Below are positions 54,138-64,000 of a stretch of 64,000 bases of DNA, piece by piece. The stretch covers positions 87,627,333 through 87,691,332 of the forward strand of contig CM070548.1 in NCBI GenBank assembly GCA_036346405.1, written 5' to 3'. Position 1 is the first letter of the stretch. Every line of letters begins with the position of its first letter. Source of the DNA: Phyllostachys edulis (taxonomy: Eukaryota; Streptophyta; Magnoliopsida; Poales; Poaceae). Under the pieces are notes generated by a model. That model made no database searches, was not told the origin of the DNA, and was given only the letters and a program-made list of their open reading frames with translations. A program made the position numbers and the translations under genes.

Positions 54138-57100
54138 TTATGCTGAGTGAAGAATTTCATGGTAAACTATTTTCTTTGTTTTTGAGCCACACGTGCCGTC
54201 CTCATTTTCAATAAGAATTTTGAGGCCATCTCTTGATGTGACACGTGAAACAGCAACATATAGTTGGTCATGCGTAAAGACAAGTTTTTTTTAAATACAC
54301 ACCTACACTTTCTAGCGTCTGACCTTGGCTTTTGTTAATGGTCATTGCATAGCATAGTTTAACGAGGCTATCGGCGTTGTAGGTGAACGGCCATTTGCAT
54401 TTGAAGTAGTTAACGTTATTCGAGGAATATACACAGTATTACCCATACCAGATCCGGTCATAATAACAGCTTCTATTATAACATCTCTAAGCTTCGTAAT
54501 TATAAGACGTGTTCCATTACATAAGCCAGCTGTTTGGTTAAGATTTCTGAGTAGCATAACAGGTACACCTATCTTAAGCAACAGTTTATGCTGAGGGAAG
54601 TTGTTTGTTTCAATAGAATTTAGTAGCTCCAAAGGGTATAGAAGATCAGCATCATTTGTTGTGTCAGTAGCCTTAGAAATTTTATCACAACTTAGATATT
54701 CAATAGTATCACCAGGTACCTTTGTTAGAACAAAAGAAGTAATTTCATCAACAATTTCGTTGGTGGTTGATAATATAGCGCGATTCTTTAGGTATAGAGG
54801 TGTAAAAAAGTTTTCCTCAAAGTCTGTGTATATAGTGTCTACTATGGCAACAATTTTATTGCCTGGTGTGCTAATGAGGAACTCAGGTGGGATCTCTATC
54901 CAGCATGACTCAGGATCGGTTGCACAACCTGTTGTAGGTAGTTTGCCATCACCAAGATCTATAATCCATTTGCTAAAGGAAGCAATTTTGTTTTGTTCAG
55001 AAGGATTAGTGTGTGTAGTGGATAGGCGCATATTTATGGTTAGTGGCAATACCTCTATGTAGGTCCATAAAGGTGATCTAGTAATTGTGGCATCAATTAT
55101 CTGGGATCTAGTGCCTCCTTCTATAACAGGTAGGATCTGTCTTAGATCACCTCCAAGGACAAAAACTTTACCACCAAAAGGCATATCACAAGCAGTAACA
55201 TTATCATCAGCAAGAACATCGCGGAAAGTCCTATCTAATGTTTCAAAACAGTTTCTATTAGCCATAAGTGCCTCATCCCAAATAACAAGAGAAGCAGACT
55301 TAATTAGGTCAGCCAGCATAGTTCCTCATTTAATGTCACAAATAGTTGTTTCGTCGACCTCAATCGGTATTTTAAAACGAGAATGAGCAGTACGGCCTCC
55401 AGGTAATAATAAGGAGGCTACACCCGAAGAAGCAACGGATAGAACAATTCTTTTAGTAGACCTTAGATAAGCTATAATAGAAGTCCAGAGGAATGTCTTT
55501 CCAGTGCCACCATATCCAGAAACGAAGAAAAAACCATGCTGATTGTTCTCAACACATGACACAATACGAGCAAAAGCAACTATTTGATACAATTTAGTTT
55601 ATTATGTAAGATTTCTGATTCAATAGCTAGTTCATGAACATCGTATGACATTTCGTCACCTACCATCGAGTTTAGGAAGGAAGGCATGTGATGAGAACTT
55701 CTTTTGGGCAGATTAAAAGAGGATATTTTAGAACTGCTTCTAGCTAATATAGCTGATAGTTCGTCCAGCAAACTATCTTGTAGATCAGAGATAGGCATAA
55801 TATATGATGGATTGCAAGTAGCGCGCCGTCTACGGTACTGGAAGTCATCAGCTAGATGTAACCATACTCTATCAAATAAAGAACGTTCATCATTAATATC
55901 GCAAAAAAGTAGCATGGTTACGAAAAGTTGTCTAAGCTGGTACGGAGTGGCCCATATCGACGCCTCTTCAAGGGCATGACACCACTCAGTATCATCGCCT
56001 AATAAACCACGAGCAGCACATGCTTCCTTGAATGTATTATGCACAACTCCTTGGAAAGACCGTAGTTCTTCATAGTTCTTTGCACCTCTGACTATCATAA
56101 GAAGTACTTGAAGGAAATATTGTTCACCAACAGAAGGATGTATAAAGTATAGACGACCTATCTTTGTTCCCGAGCGTCTTCTCTCCCAAGACCTAGTGTT
56201 ATTATCCCAACGCCATTTAGAAGGAAAATCACAGTAAGTTAAAGTTCGAGCGTCAGGATGAGATGCGTTTGTAGAAAACAATTCTGTAAGCGGAGTTCTT
56301 GCAAGGAAAGTATTAGAAACAACACCTGATAAGTTTGTATTAGGATTAAGTGTGATGTTGTTCATGTAAGGAAGATGAACACAAAGGCGTTTGACAGAAG
56401 GGAAGTGTCTATGGACATCATAGCCAAAAATTCTCCAAACAGCATCTTGTTCGCATATGTAGCGACAATCTAAGTATTCTTTAACCTCGTTTCTAATCGA
56501 AGTGTTAGAATCACTTGGAGTATCCTCCCCCTGTTTAAGTCTGTGCATATAGATTTTAGCGCAATCTTGGCCTTTAGTGACATATTTGAAGAGATATTTT
56601 AAAACCTTTGTTTTATTGCACCATTCAACGTTAATATGAGCACAATATTTCTTAAGTAAGAAGAGATTGTGAGGAACAACCCACCTATTGTCGAGAATAA
56701 CATTGCCTTTCATAACAAAGCGGCCATTATCAGGTCTTTTGTATAGAGCGAATCCATCTTTATCAATTGTAGTCTGGTTACTAAATGATTTAGGGTAAAA
56801 TTTTGAGCAGGAACCTTTTTTTATACATGGACACGCTTCGTTTAGTGAACCACAAGGACCGTGCATCATATGCTCTGAAACTAAAGTGTACCCTAGAGGG
56901 TCTGATTGTGGATCAGGTATTTCAGCAGTAATAAAAGAATCAATAAAAGAAGAAGTTGGTTCTGTTGTATCGCTTTTGAGCCAACTAATTATGTGAGCGT
57001 GGGGAAGACCACGTTTTTGAAATTCCATGCATGAAGCACTAAAGAGAAATAGGGATGGGAAAATTCGGTTAGAAGATATGAAAACAGAAGAAAATAAAAG

Positions 57101-58861
57101 AAGACAGGACCAAGCGATTAAAAATAAGGGTATAGATAGGTACTTACATGCATCGATAGGGCCAAACGTGGATCCATCTCTAATATCTTCAAGTAGTTCT
57201 TCAAGTTTCATATTGTAGACTCTATCGACAATGTCAGATCTGTCAGTGCTACGTTGTCCAGGTTCAAACGATAGGACATATGAAATTTCTTGCCATTTGG
57301 GGTTACATGCAAAAGTAATGAATAGATCAGGAGCACCATAGACTCGACTTATAGCAATAGCATCATGATAGTTTTGGATCATGCATCGATCTCACTTTGT
57401 ATGAGTGGCCGGTAGAACAATACGTTCTCGACAAAGACTACCATCTATAGTTCGGACTTGAGAGCATCAATACACCTTGCAAACTTTCGATGCGTAGTTC
57501 GGCCTGATGGTCGAGTATGTATTGAACTCTGCACTGATCAATACATGCACGGGCGTCAACTTTTATTTGAGATGATAGGCGTCCACAGTTAAGGTAAGGA
57601 TTATGTTCGTTTTTTCGATAGTGGAAGAAGTATCGGAAATAGTCTTGCATCGTGACCTTTGAACGAACACCACCACTAACCGGAGATATGCCAACATATG
57701 GAACGTCCACCTAAAAACCGCGTTCTCCATAGGGAAATAACAGAGGGTATTGAAGAGCCATAAAAGTAGGATGCAAGGGAGATATTCGATGAAGTTCACC
57801 AGTTCTATTATGTATTACGATATCTCGTTGATAGGTTTCTAGGGAAAAGTCTCCAACCACTAATAGAGCTAGTTCATCACAGGTTGGTAGGTTGTATTGT
57901 ACTAGGTCACCTGATCTAGCCCCAACAATCCTTATACCAACCGAGTTTGATCCAGACTCAAGCAAGCGATCTCTTGCAATACGAAATTGTTTGACCAAAG
58001 GATTGTGTTCATTGAGCAGTTGCATAAGAGACGAAACTACGGAAGGATCAAGAGAACCTTCATTATTTGCTGATGGGTCTAATGCACGGATTCTATTCTG
58101 GACTTCGTTATCGGTGTCGTAGATATAAAGCTCAATGAATTTTGGTGGTGCACCGGAAGAAGGAACTAGAGAGCCAATACGATGATGGACTTGACCGCTT
58201 ATACTGAATACGTATGGACCACGAGATCTATTTACTGCGTGATCTATTCTAGCACCCATGGAAGTAAAAGTAAATAAACAGTTGTACTGTCTTATTTTAT
58301 GAAGAAAAGTCTTGCAGTGTGTATCGCCGTTAAAGCGTAGAAGGTTAGATAAGAATTGAGGCGGTTTTTTGAAAGAAGGTAGCACAATCTTACCCCCTCT
58401 ACAGCAATCGTTGTATATAAATCGTTGTTCTCGTATTGAGGAGCGTCGTTTAACGTGTTCATGAAACCAGAAGACAGTAGAACAGTGAGAGCATTGATAA
58501 TCAGGAGTACCGTAGTAGGAGTGACCTGGATGAGAGGCTTTTGTTTGGGAAAGCAAGCGAAAATAGTCAAGGTAAGAAAAGAGAGGAAATGATATTAGAG
58601 TTAATGAAAAAGCTAGAAAAGGAGGAGATGTGCACAAAAGAAGGATATCGTACTATTTTGCTCTATACAAAGAAGAGGAAACAATAGAGCAAGAACAACA
58701 CATAAGCAAGGAATATATAGGACTATACCTTTGAGCGTGTTGATATATTCTTGAGGCAAACGAAGGAAATCAGGCGTGAAGATCTGGCCAACAGAAGGAC
58801 CTAGGACAGGGAAAGTGAAAAGAGCTATAGGTATACCAGAAAGATCGATATAGATGGCCAC
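54138..58861 (-). pseudogene. Helitron RepHel (HUH replicase plus Pif1-type helicase)
   Basis: A possible first exon starts at 58861 (MAIYIDLSGIPIALFTF). The main part then has a cysteine zinc motif YQCSHCSTVFWFHEHV (about 58490), the Helitron-like N-domain, HUH motif GLPHAHIISWL (about 57000) and Tyr motif KYLFKYVTKGQD (about 56590). The helicase half has Walker A GYGGTGKT (about 55515), Walker B VIWDEALM (about 55285), GGDLRQILPVIEGG and a final VAVSRVTSRDGLKIL before the stop at 54138. In-frame TAG after GERGF (57711), frame changes near 57450, TGA near 57390, and breaks near 55590, 55322 and 54350 disable it. A hydrophobic stretch before the HUH motif (57147-57037), bounded by GTAAGT and TTTAG, is probably an intron. 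Confidence 0.9.
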
Positions 58862-60450
58862 TTTAGTTATTCTGGGAAATACACTCTAAAATTTATTTAT
58901 GTTGTGTAGAATAACCTTGATGACGACTGCGTCGATAAGCGAGGATTCTACTACGTGTTTCTCTGACGCTTGGCAATGGAGCTAGAAGGTAGAGGGAAAA
59001 GAAGGTCTCCTACATATAATAAATGAAAGGGTAAGTCAGAAAAGGATGATAAGTTAGACTATAAATGTGGGAAGTGGGCAAATACTTAGAAGAATTTATC
59101 GTGGGTTTCTCCCAAGCGAGAAGATGAAATGGCGATGTATGAGGCATGAGTGTTGTAGAAGAGGTAGCAAGAAGAAGAGCAGATTGTATATAAGCAAGAT
59201 GAACGTAAAGGGTAGAAAGGAAAGAAAGTGAGCTACGAATAATAGGTAAAACAGATATATAAAAGGTTACCGATTGACATAAAAGATAAGTAGTTTTAAT
59301 GATAGAGCATATGACTGGAGAAGAAACTAACAGATAAGAAGGTGAGGTGAATAGTATAGTTCAATGTAGAGTTTAGACATTACAGTGTCTGACTGTACTG
59401 TGAATAACACTGTAAAAATATAAAAGGGTGAACTTTTATAAAGTCTAGTGTGAACACGTAATTTAACAAATATTTCTTTGTATACGGAATTAGGACTATG
59501 AAATAAAACGACATAACAGATTGTAGTATGCACAAATATGAAATGATAAGAACTTATACAACAAGAATAGGAACTAAGGAACTTACAGCGTGGTATTTCC
59601 TGTGAAAAGAAAGTCAGACTGACATAGACTGATGGAGGTTTGAGTGAAAACGACAGACAAGCACCAATCCTGGAAAAAGGTAAATGGAGCTAAATGAGGA
59701 CGTTTGCCAACGAAAAGAAGACAAGATACCTAAAGACCAGTGTTGAACAAAAGTAAATCCAAGGAAAGTTTGAAAAGAGGGAAACAGCTATGACGCGGGA
59801 GGTGAACAATAGAGGCGACCTGGGAAATAAGGAAACCTCATTAGACTCAATCGTGGCTAATAACAGGCGAAAGGGGAAAAAGACTATAAGCGATAAAATA
59901 AATATGTCAACAAATGTAGCGAAGTAGAAACGAAAAAAGGGCAAAAAAATGTTGGACAGAGGAAGGGCGTGAGAGAATCGTAAGCGTTTCGGGGCCAAGC
60001 AAATATGAGCCGCAAAAGCGAGAAAACATAGATAGATGAGGGTGCGTGACATCCACAAGAACATACTACACAAAAACACTGAGCGAAACCAGAAGTGTAA
60101 AATAGAAGAAAAAGAGAGTATCGGGTAAAAAACAGTGAGAAGACGAATAATTGCAGACGGTCCGTAGATCGAACATGAACTATCATTGGCGGCATGGGGA
60201 GAGCAAGAGACAGGGGGTGGGGGTGGGCTGGAGGTAGTAGGTGGAAGCGATGCGCAAGGAGCTGGGCCGAGAGGAGGCTGCGGGCAAGGATCCGGCAGCG
60301 GTGGTAGCAGGTGGAGGCGGCGTGGAGAGAGCAGGGTGCGCCGGCGGTTGAAGGACAAGCCGGTAAAGGCGTTGGGGTGCGCCGCCTTGTAACGGGAACA
60401 TCGATCCGAATATCATCGATTGTGCAGCACGCGTAAAAAAAATCACAAAT
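58862..60450. other. Helitron 5' region, no gene recognised
   Basis: AT-rich DNA. The long minus-strand open frame 59690-60358 is low-complexity and hydrophobic with no family features, so it was not called. Confidence 0.4.
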
Positions 60451-60824
60451 TTCCATAGTTACCTAACAGCTGCATGAAATGAAGCGAGAAAAACAATCAA
60501 ATTAAGGACCAGCCTATACCTGATTCATTTCGGTTGTGTCCATTCACACGGAACTTCCCGACGAAGGCAATTCCCTTCTATAGGCCAGAGGCAACAAATT
60601 CGCGCATCAGTCAACGAAAAATGACAATTGCAAAACTGCAAACCTCTCGTGGCAGGAGCGAGTACCTTGACGGCGTCTCCTCGGCGTTGAGTTGGACACA
60701 CAGATGTATAGGCGGCATCTATCTGCATGACCTCGGACCCGTTGCGTGAATGTGCGTGGGGCCCTGCGATGTGGCGACGACTGGCGGGGCGGCCTGCTTG
60801 GAGCGCCGTGCGAGACGGCTGCGC

Positions 60825-61345
60825 CGCCTCCGCTCCTTCTCGGCGTTGTCCGCCGATGGATCTTGGACGGATTAGGAGCTGGTGACGGCGTTGTGATCTC
60901 CGGTGGTCTTGATGGCGGCAATCGCCGGCGGCTGCTGGAAGCGCCGCCGAGGCGGCAGCGCGCTGCGCTCTTTGTCGGTGTCGTCCGCGGATGGAGGCGG
61001 CGGTGGAGACGGCGGCGCCGACTCCGTTCCTTCTCGGTGTTGTCCGCCGATGGATGGGGCGGCGGATTGGGGCTGGTGATGGAGGCGCTGTGATCTCCGG
61101 TGGTCTTTAGTGGCGGCAATGGCGGGCGGTTTTTCGTAGCGCGCAAAAGCGCTGCCAGGGCCTCTCTCTTTCTCGGCGTCGTCCGCCGATGGAGGCGGCG
61201 GCGGCGTGGCCCGCCTCCTTCTCGGCAATGCAGAGGCAGCGAGAGCCGCGATGGCGCCCCGCTCTTTCTCGGCGTCGTCCGCCGATGGAGGCGGCGGCGG
61301 ATCGGGGCTGGGGACGGTGGCGACGTGCTCTCCCGTGGTCTTCAT
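60825..61345. repeat. GC-rich imperfect repeats in Helitron 5' part
   Basis: The unit CGGCGTCGTCCGCCGATGGA followed by GGCGGCGG occurs at about 60840, 60975, 61033, 61172 and 61268, with a CCGGTGGTCTT module between some copies (60900, 61098, 61334). Frames read through it on both strands; they look like composition artefacts, though a captured GC-rich exon that was amplified is possible. Confidence 0.7.
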
Positions 61346-62361
61346 GAATCAGTCCCACTGGAGGGCAAGGAATCGGCGGCGATAGTAGCAGTTGAAGGCG
61401 GTGCCGAGGGAAGGGGATCTGGAGGCAAGCCAAGGAGAGGCACGGGCCGAGGGGGCAGAGGCGGCGTATGTGGCCGTAGGCGGCGATGGTGGCAGGTGGA
61501 GCCAGCGTGAAGGGCACGGGTTCTGGAGGCGAGCCAGGGAGATGCGAGAAAGGTAAAGAAGGACTCGAAGAAATAAGCAAGAAAGGAGCAAATAAAAAAG
61601 AAGAAGAAGTAAGTAAAGATCTAAAGCAAGAGGAAGCTTCGGCCAGGAGGAGAATCAGCATATCAACAAGGACCAAATCTTGAGGAAGAAAAAAACCGAG
61701 GAAGCAATGGAAGTAAGAGAAAGGAAATCAGCGTTGACGATGTATCTAAAATCATGACAAAAACAAAGGGAAGACGGGCGGACAACTCTAAAAGAAAATG
61801 AATCGGCACAGGCAGACAACTCTAAAATGAAATGAATCGGCAAGAACAGATCAACACTTTTTAAAAAACTGATCGAGAGCGCATAGTGGGGAGGAAGAGA
61901 CGATGAGAACCGAGGAGACGCCGCGGCAACAGAACGGTGACGACGACGAAGCGAAAGCAGGAAGAGGAAAGGCGGAGTTTGAGCAAAGCGTGCAAGGTTA
62001 ACCAAGGCGAGGAAAAGGAGATAGGACTTGTAGCACTGAATGCGCACACGGCTCGAGGCAAAAGACCAGCTCGTGAGCGCATCGTCTGCTCAGATCTAAT
62101 GGCTCAAAAACACCGGACAATATACGACGGTAGAACGCAGAACACAACGGACGCTTCGTGGGGCGCGCGAGAGGGCGCCTCGGAATCACGACGGTGGGCC
62201 TCATGATCGCCGTGACCGCCACTCGATCATGGCTGCAATAAGCAAACGCGTGTGATCCGACGGCCGAGAAACGCTTGAACGAAGATCTGACGGCCAAAAC
62301 AAACGCGATGACGTGGCCTAGCTCAACGTGCTGCAAAGTTCCCCTCATTTATACCGGAGGA

Positions 62362-62618
62362 TGCTTACTAATGGCCCTTGAAGTTTCTAGCAAACATATG
62401 AGCTGTTGGATAAGTAGAGACTTAGCTAATTCTACTAGAACTTGCTCATGTGTGTTGATTGGCTGGTAAAAAAAAACTTTGTTGAGTCGGTTGGTTAAGT
62501 CGGTTTGTAAGCTTATAAAAGGATGAAGCATCCTTCTAGCTTGTAATACCAATGTATGTATGCATGTTTGCTAAGAAAGGAATGAGAAAGTAGTGTCCAA
62601 TTCCCACCAATCCCAACA
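62362..62618 (+). repeat. Copia 3' LTR, second part
   Basis: It resumes at TGCTTACTAATGGCC and runs to CCCAACA, matching 45829-46084 of the 5' LTR apart from scattered changes, including a 4-base GTAG/AGCT-type insertion before TTGTAATACC and a shorter A-rich segment near 62467. Confidence 0.92.
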
Positions 62619-63020
62619 CCTCCGACGCCGGAGAGGCGGCGGGCGGCGGCTGGAGAAGGTACACGGGATGAGGGAGGGGGCGGCAGCAGTTTGGGAGTGG
62701 AGATGGAGAGACATGTTAGGGAGGAGTGGTTAGGGTTGAGGGAATTAGATCCAAAGGTTGATATGTAGGTGGGCTAGACCCAAGGGTCCAAAAAACAAAT
62801 GGGTTTTGGGGATGAAATCATGCACATGGTTTTTGAATGTATGTGAAACTAAATATGATATCGGCACAAGAGGTCATTATTCGAAACACCAGATAGGCGA
62901 TAGCGAGGAAAAAAATAATCTATAGCAGTAAGGGTCTGATAGTGAGATCAAGGAGCCCATATCGAGTCATCGTCTTATATAGGTCTGGGTAGGGAGAGTG
63001 ATAAAATGTAAAATGAGCAT

Positions 63021-63116
<96 letters not shown>

Positions 63117-64000
63117 AAAACTGAATTAATTGCTCGTCTTTTCTTAGCGGCTAGCTCAACTAATCTTTGGAGTAAATGTATGTCGGTGTTACTCAACATT
63201 CTCCACGTATGTCTAAACCGACAACCGATCAAATAGAGTTAGGGTTTCTCTATTCACACACTTGCCAAACAAAACGACCAAGTCTTAAAGCAGTCACATT
63301 AGCTGTCGCAATGGGTGTAGTACTATCAAACAACACACGCTACCGCCAGATGTAACCATGTAATTTGAACTTCCAAGAGCTTGCTAATAATTTTGCTTGG
63401 AACGCGCAGCGTGTAGAGTCGGTGAGCCGACAATCTTTTACCTGCAGCATATATAATTCGGACGCCTGCAGATCGAGGGTTTGCTTAACTATTCATTTTT
63501 CGCCGCGCGCGGCGAGAAGACGTGCTTAATTTGAGCTGCGCGTACGTGATGGTTGCGCGCATTCAGGTGCATGGCATGTAGTCTCATCACTCGCTCTGTC
63601 TCGTCGGAATTAGCGGGATCCGCGCGCTCTTCCCGCACAAGTTACGCGGCGCGAGCCGGCCGCGCAACAACTCAACTCATGAACCGTCGCAGTCGCGCGC
63701 GCGCGGTTGGCGAGTAAACATCAGAACGGACGCTTCCTCTGTCGTAAGATAGGCCGCCGCTCGCGCGGGATTGAGTGGTTGCTGATTGATGATCGGCTGG
63801 TCAGTTGACCGATAAAATCCAATAATTAGGCGTTTAAGCGCCGGGGCATGGCTGTCGTCGATATACCGAGGCAATCATCGACACGGCACAAAGTATACGC
63901 TCGCAGCGATGGAGCATAGTATTAGGCTAGTAGCAAACTTGCACGCATGCATGCGTGTATGTCAGTCACCGTTGGAACGCCCAATTGGTGCCAGAATTGA
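62619..64000. other. Gene-free right flank
   Basis: GC-rich to about 62700, then AT-rich. It contains the (AT)n tract at 63023-63113 and, from 63520, a CpG-rich stretch (GCGCGCGCG around 63695) that could be the start of a promoter region for a gene beyond the window. No coding sequence was recognised. Confidence 0.45.
63023..63113. repeat. (AT)n microsatellite, about 90 bp
   Basis: A pure alternating AT tract. Confidence 0.95.

Larger units (their letters stand above)
49060..62361 (-). mobile_element. Helitron, 13.3 kb, with RepHel and RPA-like genes
   Basis: On the minus strand it starts TCCTCCGG at 62361 and ends ...AGGCCACTAG at 49060, with a hairpin GCGCCC-AA-GGGCGC ten bases before the CTAG end. 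It sits exactly between A (49059) and T (62362) of the Copia LTR sequence GAATGCA|TGCTTAC, with no duplication. TC start, hairpin plus CTRR end and A/T target are the three Helitron hallmarks. It codes for a Rep/helicase (58861-54138) and an RPA70-like protein (about 53900-51030). The coding regions have stops and frameshifts, but the structure is complete. Confidence 0.95.
45720..62618 (+). mobile_element. Ty1/Copia retrotransposon, internally deleted, 3' LTR split by a Helitron
   Basis: The 5' LTR is 45720-46084 (TGTTAAAAGC...CCCAACA). A primer binding site TGGTATCAGAGC complementary to initiator tRNA-Met lies at 46087. Then come a gag-like ORF, a CACTA remnant, reverse transcriptase and RNase H, a polypurine tract AAAGGGGAAG near 48943, and the 3' LTR 48955-49059 plus 62362-62618. 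Protease and integrase are missing. The two LTRs differ at 2 of the first 105 bases. A clean target duplication was not found (CCTTT versus CCTCC). Confidence 0.92.

Noticed and set aside
59690..60358. 222-residue hydrophobic minus-strand frame in the Helitron
   Set aside because: The F/L/S-rich sequence shows no domain, no conserved cysteines and no splice context; it is likely chance in pyrimidine-rich DNA.
45720..62618. A 5-bp target duplication for the Copia element
   Set aside because: The flanks CCTTT and CCTCC match at only three of five positions, so no duplication is claimed.

Overview
The window looks like nuclear DNA of a grass (Poaceae). It holds one intact host gene in a large nest of transposons. 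The grass assignment is inferred from the steep 5'-to-3' GC fall in that gene, from long GC-rich 5' leaders, and from the kinds of element present (CACTA with TNP2, MULEs, Copia and long-LTR Gypsy-like elements, a Helitron with an RPA gene, Stowaway-like MITEs). I cannot name the species. No rRNA, tRNA or CRISPR was found.

Layout. 1-892: end of a reverse-oriented LTR element that runs off the left edge and was inserted into a CACTA fragment (893-2084). 2085-6530: gene-free DNA with three foldback MITEs and a long AT microsatellite. 6531-13101: reverse-oriented long LTR, split by a forward solo LTR (9069-11539, perfect CGATT duplication). 13570-31599: a MULE-like element carrying a plant-mobile-domain (PMD) pseudogene. 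It was later split by a complete 10.5-kb CACTA transposon (15635-26105, TCC duplication) and by a second solo LTR (26941-30096, GCTCG/GCTTG duplication). 32233-35572: three-exon group IIe WRKY transcription factor gene. 35901-41930: a second MULE with about 260-bp TIRs and a 10-bp duplication, sitting 328 bp past the WRKY stop codon and carrying a decayed transposase plus two zinc-finger-like genes. 41941-45719: gene-free DNA with a Stowaway MITE, a 47-bp triplication and a small retroposon. 45720-62618: a Copia element (365-bp LTRs) that lost protease and integrase, with a CACTA end at the deletion site. Its 3' LTR is split by a 13.3-kb Helitron (49060-62361, minus strand) that encodes Rep-helicase and an RPA70-like protein. 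62619-64000: gene-free, with an AT microsatellite.

How it fits together. Only the WRKY gene appears able to make a full-length protein. Its promoter side and its 3' side are each bounded within about 650 bp by a different MULE family, so its regulation and mRNA end may be transposon-shaped. The CACTA element has two gene units on the minus strand (TNP2 transposase, then a C48/Ulp1-like protease protein). Each sits behind a TATA box and a cluster of the same inverted motif that forms the element ends. It also carries two near-identical miRNA-like hairpins. Nearly all transposon genes show frameshifts or stops, so current mobility is unlikely without helper copies. Splice sites, boundaries and family names were read by eye and not computed.
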